Assembly (NCBI GenBank): GCA_022820665.1
Contig: JAJEFB010000015.1
Coordinates: forward strand, 90,281-154,280
DNA from: Anaerolineae bacterium
GTDB lineage: Bacteria > Chloroflexota > Anaerolineae > Aggregatilineales > Phototrophicaceae
Direction of reading: 5' to 3'
Length of the DNA stretch: 64,000 nt
Shown here: positions 19,669 to 26,617 of the stretch, piece after piece
Position numbering within the stretch: the stretch's first letter is position 1
Layout: each line of letters starts with the position of its first letter
Notes under the pieces: generated by a model
What the model was told of the DNA's origin: nothing
Seen by the model: the letters and a program-made list of their open reading frames with translations, nothing else
Databases searched by the model: none
Position numbers and translations under genes: made by a program

Positions 19669-20208
19669 GGGTTCTAAATTCCAAAGCAAAAAGACTTGTC
19701 CGATACCGTGGCTAGGTCCTTCAATGGTAACTGCATGGAATACCCTGTTACGCGCTCGCCAAGGGAAGAGGTGATTTCGGCGGCTCATGGTCAGTGAATA
19801 CGCCGATTCCCCAAGCGATCCTACGCTTCGCGCTACGCATTCCTAGGCAGTGCTTTGGCAGTTATGCAGAGGTCTTGATTGAAAGGTCGGAAGACCGCTT
19901 AAATCATTCATAAAAGGTGTGGAAATAGAAAGAATTCCGTTCGAATTGCAAAAGGCGACTATTTAGTCGCGCATATTAGCACAAACGTGCTATTATTGGG
20001 GCGTATCATCAGACTGAAAGTAAAAGAAGAGAAGATCATCAAAAGATTGAAGTAGACTGATTTCAATTACGAATGGACGCGCTTGTGTCCTGTGGATTGG
20101 CTTGCGACAGGGCAAATCCACCGGACAGTTTCACAAAGTGCTTGATGTTTAGCAGGGCAAGTCCATTATATGCAAGAAGGGGAGAACGAATGAAGGAAGG
20201 AGAAAAGT
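19669..20208. other. Long leader region in front of the tail-like island
   Basis: No gene is supported here. Two adjacent hairpins occur at 19955-19970 (7-bp stem, 2-base loop) and 19978-19991 (5-bp stem AGCAC/GTGCT), followed at once by AT-rich sequence that could be the island's promoter. The last 120 bases carry the first copy of the island's structured element. Confidence 0.5.
20087..20136 (+). ncRNA. Structured leader element, copy 1
   Basis: Stem 20087-20098 with 20115-20126 (11 of 12 pairs). The loop has TTGCGA at 20102-20107, which faces TCACAA at 20131-20136 with one mismatch. It lies 72 bases before the first paralogue. This is the most diverged of the intact copies (TTGCGA instead of TTGTGA). 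Confidence 0.6.
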
Positions 20209-20667
20209 ATGGCTAGGACAACACCTAAGACTGATTGGGCCGACGGTGAATTAGTTACCGCTGCTCATCTGAATGCGATTGGCGAGAATCTAGCAGCGCT
20301 GCTGAATCGACCGACAGCCCTCGGCACCCTAACAGCGAGAGTAGAAACAGGCTCGACGGTCTTTATCGATGTGCATAGCGACTTCAATCTGTCGCTTGCG
20401 ACAACAGGTGGAGATGTGCTGGCGGTGTTTTCCGGCACCGTAGATCATGACAGTGACCAGAGAGCCTTCTCCTACTATGCCATTGAAGTTGACGGGCTGC
20501 GGCAAGGTCATTGGCACAGCAAAGAACTCAACAAGGTGGGCACGACTTATACCTACCTGATACAGAACTTGAGTCCCGGAATTCACACTTTCAAGCTCCA
20601 ATGGCGCGCGCAAAATCGCGATATCCAGATTAGCTCCGGAGCGCAATTCTGGGTGCGGGAGATCTAA
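20209..20667 (+). CDS. Receptor-binding/tail-fibre-like protein, paralogue 1 of 5
   Basis: 152 residues. The N-terminus (TTPKTDWADGELVTAAHLN, then an N-x-L helix) is the attachment-like motif found at the start of many phage tail-fibre proteins. The rest is a predicted beta-sandwich with landmarks GGDVLAVF, IEVDGLRQG, LIQNLSPGIHTFKLQW and the invariant end AQFWVREI. This looks like a C1q/TNF-type or lectin-like head of a phage adhesin. It is the most diverged of the five copies in its middle (residues 85-115). A strong GGAAGGAG ribosome site precedes ATG. The fold assignment is inferred from pattern, not from a search. Confidence 0.75.
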   Translation: MARTTPKTDWADGELVTAAHLNAIGENLAALLNRPTALGTLTARVETGSTVFIDVHSDFNLSLATTGGDVLAVFSGTVDHDSDQRAFSYYAIEVDGLRQGHWHSKELNKVGTTYTYLIQNLSPGIHTFKLQWRAQNRDIQISSGAQFWVREI

Positions 20668-20680
20668 GGGCGAATACGAA

Positions 20681-20706
20681 AGGAGGAAGCGCGGGTGAGA
20701 CAATAA
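20681..20706 (+). other. Minimal start-Arg-Gln-stop frame with strong ribosome site
   Basis: AGGAGG (20681-20686) is followed after 8 bases by GTG AGA CAA TAA. Equivalent sequences recur after the second, third and fourth paralogues. Confidence 0.35.
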
Positions 20707-20747
20707 GAAATGGGGATTACAGAGTACGAAGCGTAGAGAGGGTGACC

Positions 20748-20795
20748 TGTGGACTGGTTTGTGACAGGGCGAAGTCCACACGACACATTCACAAA
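20748..20795 (+). ncRNA. Structured leader element, copy 2
   Basis: An 8-bp core stem (20748-20755 with 20773-20780) encloses a 17-base loop. Imperfect pairing extends outward. TTTGTGA in the loop (20758-20764) is perfectly complementary to TCACAAA (20789-20795) just downstream, giving a 7-bp pseudoknot. Confidence 0.65.
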
Positions 20796-20867
20796 GTGCT
20801 CGATGTTTAGCAGGACAAATCCAGTTTGCGCGAGAAATGACAAAAGTCGAAAAAAGGAGAACAGACA

Positions 20868-21326
20868 ATGGCTTGGACAACACCCAAAACCGATTGGGAG
20901 GTCGGAGAGCTGGTGAGCGCCGACGATATGAACGCGGTCAGTGAGAATCTGGTAGAACTCGATAGAGTACGAAAGGCGGTTGCAGCTCACACGACGATAG
21001 CGGATCTTAGTATTCCGAAAAGCACCACGTTTGTCGATATCGATAGCGACTTAAACCTGACGATTACCACCGCGGGCGGCGATGTTCTGGTTCATTTTCA
21101 TGGCGTGGTGGTAAACGGACCCTTCAGAATTGATGTTGAAGTTGATGGAACCCGACAAGGTCATGCCGACCACGGTTTGAGACATGGGGGACCTAATCAT
21201 GAACTTGTGAATTTTACTCACATGGTTCAGAACCTGAGCGCCGGATCTCACACTTTCAAGCTCCAAGGCAGAAACCATGCAACGACTCTGCGCTCCCACG
21301 CCCAATTCTGGGTGCGGGAGATCTAA
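20868..21326 (+). CDS. Receptor-binding/tail-fibre-like protein, paralogue 2 of 5
   Basis: 152 residues with the array's common plan: N-terminal WTTPKTDW attachment motif, a short helix (MNAVSENLVELDRVRK), then the beta-sandwich with FVDIDSDLNLTITT, GGDVLVHFHGVV, VEVDGTRQGH, NLSAGSHTFKLQ and AQFWVREI. It is closest to paralogue 3; the two share long identical blocks such as the segment around VVNGPFRIDVEVDGTR. Differences cluster in the loop after DGTRQG and in residues 45-55, as expected for exposed binding loops. The ribosome site AAAAAGGAGAA is shared by copies 2, 3 and 5. The structured element lies 73-120 bases upstream. Confidence 0.75.
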   Translation: MAWTTPKTDWEVGELVSADDMNAVSENLVELDRVRKAVAAHTTIADLSIPKSTTFVDIDSDLNLTITTAGGDVLVHFHGVVVNGPFRIDVEVDGTRQGHADHGLRHGGPNHELVNFTHMVQNLSAGSHTFKLQGRNHATTLRSHAQFWVREI

Positions 21327-21342
21327 AGGCAGATATAAAAGG

Positions 21343-21366
21343 GAGGAGGTGCAGGTGAAACAATAA
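21343..21366 (+). other. Minimal start-Lys-Gln-stop frame, copy 2
   Basis: GAGGAGG-type ribosome site (21343-21349), then GTG AAA CAA TAA at 21355-21366. Confidence 0.3.
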
Positions 21367-21402
21367 GAAATGGGAGATTACAGAATAAGCAGCACACGTT
21401 GT

Positions 21403-21454
21403 GTCCTGTGGACTGGTTTGTGACAGGGCGAAGTCCACAAGACAATTTCACAAA
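21403..21454 (+). ncRNA. Structured leader element, copy 3
   Basis: Stem 21403-21414 with 21432-21443 (11 of 12 pairs) around a 17-base loop. Loop TTTGTGA (21417-21423) is complementary to TCACAAA (21448-21454). Confidence 0.65.
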
Positions 21455-21526
21455 GTGCCTGATGTTTAGCAGGACAAATCCAGTTTGCGCGAGAAATGAC
21501 AAAAGTCGAAAAAAGGAGAACATACA

Positions 21527-21985
21527 ATGGCTTGGACAACACCCAAAACCAATTGGACGACCGGAGAGCTGGTGAGCGCCGGCGAAATGAACGCAGTCAG
21601 CGAAAATCTGGCAGAACTCGACAGAGTACGAAAGACAGTTGCAGTCCATACGACGAAGGATGATATAGCTATTCCACACAGCAATACCTTTGTCGATATC
21701 GATAGCAACTTCAATCTGACGATTACCACCGCAGGTGGAGATGTTCTGGTTCATTTTCATGGCGTGGTGGTAAACGGACCCTTCAGAATTGATGTCGAAG
21801 TCGATGGGACCCGACTGGGTCATGACGAGTATGGTTTGAGACGTGGGGAGCCAAATCATGAACTTCTGAATTTTACCCACCTGGTTCAGAATTTGAGCGC
21901 CGGATCTCATACTTTCAAGCTCCAAGGGAGAAACCACAGAACGACTCTGCGCTCCCACGCCCAATTCTGGGTGCGGGAGATCTAA
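21527..21985 (+). CDS. Receptor-binding/tail-fibre-like protein, paralogue 3 of 5
   Basis: 152 residues, same architecture as its neighbours: WTTPKTNW attachment motif, helix MNAVSENLAELDRVRK, beta-sandwich ending in AQFWVREI. It shares the GGDVLVHFHGVVVNGPFR core with paralogue 2 but differs at DGTRLGHDEYGLRRG and in the residues preceding FVDIDS. These are exactly the places that vary across the array. Start and ribosome site (AAAAAGGAGAACATACA) are conserved. Its stop is followed by a longer, slightly different spacer than in copies 1 and 2. Confidence 0.75.
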   Translation: MAWTTPKTNWTTGELVSAGEMNAVSENLAELDRVRKTVAVHTTKDDIAIPHSNTFVDIDSNFNLTITTAGGDVLVHFHGVVVNGPFRIDVEVDGTRLGHDEYGLRRGEPNHELLNFTHLVQNLSAGSHTFKLQGRNHRTTLRSHAQFWVREI

Positions 21986-22004
21986 GAGATCAGCAAACAT
22001 GAAA

Positions 22005-22030
22005 AGGAGGAGGTGCAACTGAAACAATAA
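22005..22030 (+). other. Minimal frame, copy 3 with CTG in the start position
   Basis: AGGAGGAGG ribosome-like site, then CTG AAA CAA TAA at 22019-22030. The start codon is weakened here, while the Lys-Gln-stop part is kept. Confidence 0.25.
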
Positions 22031-22066
22031 GAAATGGGAGAGTACAGAGTACGCGGCACACGCTGT

Positions 22067-22117
22067 GTCCTGTGGACTAGCTTGTGACAGAGCGAAGTCC
22101 GCAGGACAATTTCACAA
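22067..22117 (+). ncRNA. Structured leader element, copy 4
   Basis: Stem 22067-22078 with 22096-22107 is fully paired, with one G-U. Loop changes relative to other copies (GGC to AGC, GGGC to GAGC) keep or improve an inner pairing. Loop TTGTGA (22082-22087) faces TCACAA (22112-22117). Confidence 0.65.
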
Positions 22118-22191
22118 AGTGCTTGAGGTCTAGCAGGACAAATCCAGTCTGCGCGAGAAAGTAACATAAGTCGAAAACAGGAGAACAGACA

Positions 22192-22677
22192 ATGACTTGG
22201 ACAACACCCAAAACCGATTGGGTGACCGGAGAACTGATTGCCGCCAGCGATATGAACGAGGTCGGCGAGAACTTGGCGACGCTTAAGAATCCGGCGACCG
22301 CCATCTACACGACGACCGAGGAGATCAGAGTAGTCGGTGATCAATTTTCCGATCTTGACAGCACCAACTTGAACCTGACGATTACGACAACAGGTGGGGA
22401 CGTGCTGGTTCATTTTGACGGTGCAATTGCTCGTAATGTTAGTAGCAACCGCTGTCATTTCGATATTGATGTCGACGGAACTCGCCAAGGCGGTGACAAT
22501 GGACTTACACATATCGATGTTGTCCACGGCGATCGCCGTCATTCAGTGTCTTTTGACCGATTGGTTCAGGGTTTAAGCGCTGGATCCCATACCTTCAAAC
22601 TACAGTGGAAAGGGAATAACGCTGGTCGTGGAATCATACTATATCCCGATGCCCAATTCTGGGTGCGCGAGATCTAA
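22192..22677 (+). CDS. Receptor-binding/tail-fibre-like protein, paralogue 4 of 5
   Basis: 161 residues, the longest member. The N-terminal WTTPKTDW motif and closing AQFWVREI are conserved. The middle is the most divergent of the set, with insertions around residue 75-90 (IARNVSSNRCHFDIDVDGT) and 125-150 (WKGNNAGRGIILYPD). Helix MNEVGENLATL replaces the MNAVSENL form of the other copies. Sequence around DIDVDGTRQGG and VQGLSAGSHTFKLQW is typical of the adhesin head domain. Its divergence suggests it separated earlier or was diversified by exchange with another element. Confidence 0.75.
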   Translation: MTWTTPKTDWVTGELIAASDMNEVGENLATLKNPATAIYTTTEEIRVVGDQFSDLDSTNLNLTITTTGGDVLVHFDGAIARNVSSNRCHFDIDVDGTRQGGDNGLTHIDVVHGDRRHSVSFDRLVQGLSAGSHTFKLQWKGNNAGRGIILYPDAQFWVREI

Positions 22678-22690
22678 GGGCGAACATGAA

Positions 22691-22716
22691 AGGAGGAGGC
22701 GCAGATGAGACAATAA
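22691..22716 (+). other. Minimal start-Arg-Gln-stop frame, copy 4
   Basis: AGGAGGAGG (22691-22699), then ATG AGA CAA TAA at 22705-22716; here the start codon is ATG. Confidence 0.3.
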
Positions 22717-22754
22717 GCAATGGGAGATTATAGAGTACGTAGCGTAGAGAGGAC

Positions 22755-22805
22755 GTCCTGTGGATTGGCTTGTGACAGGGCGAAGTCCACAGAACAATTT
22801 CACAA
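22755..22805 (+). ncRNA. Structured leader element, copy 5
   Basis: Stem 22755-22766 with 22784-22795 (one G-U, one mismatch). The 17-base loop is identical to that of copy 6. Loop TTGTGA (22770-22775) is complementary to TCACAA (22800-22805). Confidence 0.65.
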
Positions 22806-22878
22806 AGTGCCTGATGTTTAGCAGGACAAATCCAGTATGCACGAGAAATGACAAAAGTCGAAAAAAGGAGAACAGACA

Positions 22879-23340
22879 ATGGCTTGGACAACACCCAAAA
22901 CGGATTGGCAGGTCGGAGAGCTGGTGAGCCCCGGCGATCTGAACGCGGTCAGTGAGAATCTGGCGGCGCTCGACAGAGTACGAAAGACAATTGCAGCCCA
23001 CGCGACGACGGCGGATCTTAGAATTCCGAACAGCAGCACGTTTGTCGATATCGATAGCAACTTCAATCTGACGATTACCACCACGGGCGGAGATGTTCTG
23101 GTTCATTTTCATGGCGTGGTGACAGCCCACGACTTCAAAATCGATGTTGACATTGACGGAACTCGACAAGGTGATGCCGACCATGGTTTGAGGTATGGCG
23201 GCGGTGGCGCTGATAATGAATCGGTGAGCTTTACCCGCTTGGTTCAGAACCTTAGCGCCGGATCGCACACTTTCAAACTCCAAGGGAAACACGATACGAC
23301 TCTGCGCGCCGGCGCCCAATTCTGGGTGCGGGAGATTTAG
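22879..23340 (+). CDS. Receptor-binding/tail-fibre-like protein, paralogue 5 of 5
   Basis: 153 residues, last of the array. It shares with paralogues 2 and 3 the segments FVDIDSNFNLTITT and GGDVLVHFHGVV, but has VTAHDFKIDVDIDGTRQGD and a glycine-rich loop GGGGADNE after it. The closing AQFWVREI is intact. After its stop codon the spacer no longer carries the repeat pattern of the array (no mini-frame, no structured element) but leads directly into a different gene with its own ribosome site, so this is the right boundary of the array. Confidence 0.75.
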   Translation: MAWTTPKTDWQVGELVSPGDLNAVSENLAALDRVRKTIAAHATTADLRIPNSSTFVDIDSNFNLTITTTGGDVLVHFHGVVTAHDFKIDVDIDGTRQGDADHGLRYGGGGADNESVSFTRLVQNLSAGSHTFKLQGKHDTTLRAGAQFWVREI

Positions 23341-23386
23341 GCATCCTGCCACCAGCATGCTCGAAGAGCAAGAAAGGAGAAACGAT

Positions 23387-23770
23387 ATGCGCAATGAAAC
23401 GCGCGACTACCGCGATTACCAAAAGCGCAAGCTGAGCGGCAGCACTGACGGGCGCGGCATCAAAGTGGCGGCGGGCAGCAGCCCCGGCACTCTGGTTCAC
23501 AGTGCGCTGAGCAGCGTCGCCGCCAATGAATGGGATGAGATCTTCATCGAGGCGGTCAACACGTCGACCGCTCCGGTCAAATTGACGGTGGAATGGGGCG
23601 GGACGGACAGCCCGGATGATCTCATCGAAGTCACGATTCCGGCGGAGAGCGGCTTCACGGAAGTCATCCCGGGCCATGTCCTGCAGAATGGCGCGCTTGT
23701 CCGCGCCTTCGCCGCCGGGACCGATGTCATCGTCCTGCACGGTTATGTCAACCGCTATCAACATATCTAG
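23387..23770 (+). CDS. Small protein of a phage-tail-like cluster
   Basis: 127 residues from ATG at 23387, chosen over ATG 23357 because AAAGGAGA lies seven bases before it. The first 20 residues are polar and charged (RDYRDYQKRKLSG). The rest is beta-rich with a segment EIFIEAVNTSTAPVKLTVEWGG and a closing VIVLHGYVNRY. It resembles small accessory proteins found beside tail-fibre and tail-tube genes in metagenomic phages, but I do not recognise a named family. Seven bases separate it from the next gene, so the two are co-translated. Confidence 0.6.
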   Translation: MRNETRDYRDYQKRKLSGSTDGRGIKVAAGSSPGTLVHSALSSVAANEWDEIFIEAVNTSTAPVKLTVEWGGTDSPDDLIEVTIPAESGFTEVIPGHVLQNGALVRAFAAGTDVIVLHGYVNRYQHI

Positions 23771-23779
23771 GAGGAGATG

Positions 23780-26029
23780 ATGTCGAAACTTACAGGCGAT
23801 CATGTACAAGTTCTGGTTGATGGCTATGACATCACCGGCGACAGCAACCACGTCAGCATCAATGAGGACCGCGATGTCTTTGATATCACTGCCTTTAGAG
23901 ACAAGGTGCGCAAATTCGTCCCTGGACAGCGCATGATGGCGGTGCAGCACGCCGGCTTCATGAACAGCGGAGAGGCGGGATCGCATCCGGCGCTTAAAGG
24001 GGCGGATCTTGCCGGGCTGTTCTCGGTCTATGTGCGAGAGAATGCGGAACCGAAGGCGGGCGACCCGGTCTTCAGTATGCTGACGCGACAGGGGCGTTAT
24101 GGCGCCTTGCCCCAAGTCAACCGGATGATCCCCTTCCAGGCGGTCTTCGCCAATCAGGATGAAAACGGCGGTTGGGGGGTAGCCCTGACAAATCCGAGGC
24201 ATATCATCGGGTCATCTGCCGGGGGCGCGTTGGACAACGGCGCTTCTACGGATGGGGGCGGCTTGGCTTGTCTGCATGTGCTTGACGCCGCCGCCAGCGA
24301 TGCCTATACATTCAGCATTGAAGGTTCGGACAGCGGCGCCTTCGCCGGCGAAGAAAGCGTTTTGGCGACCTTCGCGCTGGATGGCGGGGCGCTAGGCTCC
24401 GAGCAGGTGAAGATCAACAGGATAATCCCTCGCTATGTGCGCTGGGTGGCCACAGCCGACCCAGCCGCGCGGGATCGTATCAAAGTCGCAATTTCGCTGA
24501 TTCGGATTCACAAGCCAGTTCCCTTTCCCCAGGGATTGCTGGCCGACTTTAAGTTCGCATCGCTCGATCCGAATGAAGGAGAGCCGCCTTATCTGTTGAA
24601 TGATAGTAGCAACCATACCGGCATTCGTTGGCTAAATTTGACAAAAACGGATGGCTTGAAGACAGACATTTCCTTAGAGGCGCTGATTTGGGGTACGGAT
24701 GCCTCGCCTCTTCCCCACCGCCAACCTGAATTCGGAGGTTGGGAAGAGCATGAATGGGAACTTCTACCCGCGCTGCTGCCAAACTCTTCATTCTATATCC
24801 ATCTGCCCAACAGCAATGAAATCTTTGAGTTTGCCATGAACGCCAATACAGCGCTTGGTGATCGGTCCATGGGTTTTAGCGAAACCCTGCGTCCGGCAAG
24901 CATCGTGGCTGGCTCGCAGATTCGCCTATTGGTTGCGAATAGCAATCAGGCGAGTCGAATCAAGAACTGGATCGCGGCGGGCAACCAGCCCGAGACTGTA
25001 GCCCCGCCCGACAAGCCACAGCCACCGAGCCTGGTCGCCGGCGCCAAGCGGGCCGCCGTAACGATCACCCCGCCTGCGCGAGGAGGGTCGCCTATCACAA
25101 CCTATGAACTGAGCTATCGCGAGTCCGGGTCAACTGGATCACATACGCATGTGCCAAACCTCAACGCGCTGGCTCACACAGTGATGGGTTTGACCAATGG
25201 CACGTCCTACGAGTTCCGGGTGGTGGCCATCAATCGGGCTGGCAGGGGAGCGTGGTCGGACTACGCTAACATCATACTGCCAGCGCCGCCACAAGGGTTG
25301 CTGACTGACTTTGAGTTTTCATCGCGTGATCCAAGCTGCAACACGTTGTTGGGCAATTTCGACCAAGTCACCGGTAGTCGCTGGTTGAATTTGACAAAGA
25401 CGAACGGCAAGAATACGGACATCGAAGTACAAACAGTGGATTGGAAAACGGAGTCGCTGCTCGAGTTCAGCGGAGCGCTCGCGCAGGAGTGGCAGGTCAT
25501 TCCTGCATTGTTGTCCAGCGCTTCGTTCTACATCTACTTGTACGGCGACGACCAGATCTATGAGTTCCCCATTTCATCCAACACCCTTAGCAATGGCGAG
25601 AGCTTGAGATTTGCTTCCTCACCACGCCCGACAAGCATCGACTATGCTTCGTCGATCCGCGTTCTGGTGGCCGATAGCGGACAGGCGAATCAAGCCAAGG
25701 ATTGGATTGCCGCAGGCAACCAGCCGCAGGTCATAGAGCCGCCCGCCAAACCGCAGCCACCGACTCTGGCTGTTAGCAGCGGAGAAATTACTGCCACGAT
25801 CACCCCGCCCGCGCAAGGCGGGGCGCCGATCACAACCTATGAACTTGACGTTCGCCACGGTGCAACGGGGCGATTCTATCTGCCGAATATTAACTCGCTA
25901 TCTCACACCATGACGGGCTTGTCTTCCGGAGACTACAGGTTCAGAGTGGCAGCTATCAATCGGGGCGGCAGGGGACCTTGGTCGGACTACGCTTCCGCCA
26001 CAGCGCAGAGTTCACGATTCAACGAGTAG
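23780..26029 (+). CDS. Tail-tube-like protein with two FN3-containing modules
   Basis: About 749 residues. Residues 1-135 resemble a phage tail-tube domain (LTGDHVQVLVDGYDITG, DVFDITAFRDKVRKFVPGQ) and are homologous in layout to the protein at 26072. Residues about 140-250 are a second beta domain common in siphovirus major tail proteins (YTFSIEGSDSGAF, IPRYVRWVAT). Then come two tandem modules of about 250 residues. Each module has an LL(A/T)DFxF...WLNLTKT domain followed by a fibronectin type III domain (ITTYEL, YEFRVVAINRAGRG). FN3 repeats decorate phage tails and help surface contact. AGGAGGA lies at 23769-23775; ATG 23777 is also possible but very close to it. Confidence 0.72.
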   Translation: MSKLTGDHVQVLVDGYDITGDSNHVSINEDRDVFDITAFRDKVRKFVPGQRMMAVQHAGFMNSGEAGSHPALKGADLAGLFSVYVRENAEPKAGDPVFSMLTRQGRYGALPQVNRMIPFQAVFANQDENGGWGVALTNPRHIIGSSAGGALDNGASTDGGGLACLHVLDAAASDAYTFSIEGSDSGAFAGEESVLATFALDGGALGSEQVKINRIIPRYVRWVATADPAARDRIKVAISLIRIHKPVPFPQGLLADFKFASLDPNEGEPPYLLNDSSNHTGIRWLNLTKTDGLKTDISLEALIWGTDASPLPHRQPEFGGWEEHEWELLPALLPNSSFYIHLPNSNEIFEFAMNANTALGDRSMGFSETLRPASIVAGSQIRLLVANSNQASRIKNWIAAGNQPETVAPPDKPQPPSLVAGAKRAAVTITPPARGGSPITTYELSYRESGSTGSHTHVPNLNALAHTVMGLTNGTSYEFRVVAINRAGRGAWSDYANIILPAPPQGLLTDFEFSSRDPSCNTLLGNFDQVTGSRWLNLTKTNGKNTDIEVQTVDWKTESLLEFSGALAQEWQVIPALLSSASFYIYLYGDDQIYEFPISSNTLSNGESLRFASSPRPTSIDYASSIRVLVADSGQANQAKDWIAAGNQPQVIEPPAKPQPPTLAVSSGEITATITPPAQGGAPITTYELDVRHGATGRFYLPNINSLSHTMTGLSSGDYRFRVAAINRGGRGPWSDYASATAQSSRFNE

Positions 26030-26071
26030 CAATCAGTACACAAACCAAAACACATAAAGGAGCAAGAAATC

Positions 26072-26509
26072 ATGGCATTGTCAGGAGATCACGTCATCGT
26101 AAAGATGGACGACAGCAGCGGTACCTTGCGGATATTCGCGGATGGGGACATCCGCAGCATTGACCTGGGACTCACCTATGATCAGTTCGATGTCACCGGC
26201 TTCGGCGACGAAGTGCACCAGTACATCAACGGGCAGTTGCGGGCGCCGGTGACGATTCAGGGTTATCTGACGACCGACGGCGTCAGCGGCACGCACACGG
26301 TCATCCAGGGCGCCTTCGCGGCCGGGAGCCAGGTCTCGCTGGAGGTGCAGGTGGGCGATAACGCGGCGCCGACCACGAACGATCCCAAGTACAGCGGTGA
26401 GTTCCTGGTGTCGAGCTACCGTCCGCAGATCACGACCGGCGGGGCGGTGATGTTCACAGCCACGCTGCAGCCGGCGACGGGCACAGCGCCGACCTGGGGC
26501 GCGGTCTAG
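26072..26509 (+). CDS. Phage tail-tube-like protein
   Basis: 145 residues, beta-rich, starting LSGDHVIVKMDDSSG and containing SIDLGLTYDQFDVTGFGDEVHQYINGQ, PVTIQGYL and FTATLQPATG. This fits the small tail-tube/major tail fold. Its first 60 residues parallel those of the preceding 750-residue protein, so the two are paralogues, one plain and one decorated. An AAAGGAG ribosome site lies 11 bases before ATG. No head, portal or terminase gene accompanies it. Confidence 0.65.
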   Translation: MALSGDHVIVKMDDSSGTLRIFADGDIRSIDLGLTYDQFDVTGFGDEVHQYINGQLRAPVTIQGYLTTDGVSGTHTVIQGAFAAGSQVSLEVQVGDNAAPTTNDPKYSGEFLVSSYRPQITTGGAVMFTATLQPATGTAPTWGAV

Positions 26510-26535
26510 TCGACGGTTCAGCGTAAATCGGTTGG

Positions 26536-26586
26536 GGGATGCGCAGCGGCTTGTGACAGGGCGAGCTGCGCATCCCTCGTTCACAA
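26536..26586 (+). ncRNA. Structured leader element, copy 6, with a wholly different stem
   Basis: A perfect 12-bp stem (26536-26547 with 26565-26576) unrelated in sequence to copies 1-5 encloses the same 17-base loop, GGCTTGTGACAGGGCGA. Loop TTGTGA (26551-26556) faces TCACAA (26581-26586). It lies 32 bases before the metallopeptidase-like gene. Confidence 0.7.
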
Positions 26587-26617
26587 ATTGACTTGAAGGC
26601 TTAGAAAGGAAGACATC

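Larger units (their letters stand above)
20209..23340 (+). repeat. Tandem gene array, five units of about 660 bp
   Basis: Starts of the five paralogues fall at 20209, 20868, 21527, 22192 and 22879, giving spacings of 659, 659, 665 and 687 bp. Gene ends, spacers, structured elements and ribosome sites are all repeated, so the unit is gene plus spacer and arose by tandem duplication. Confidence 0.9.

Noticed and set aside
20087..22805. Integron-like attC sites between array genes
   Set aside because: The hairpins precede genes, lack the RYYYAAC core and extrahelical bases of attC, and no integrase is present. Loop conservation with stem change is the opposite of attC behaviour.
20209..23340. 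Diversity-generating retroelement
   Set aside because: No reverse transcriptase or template repeat is seen; variation is between tandem copies and not adenine-directed.
20329..23394. Long minus-strand frames of 180-250 codons across the array
   Set aside because: They recur because the plus-strand units are repeated, run antisense through the adhesin genes and lack ribosome sites and recognisable domains.
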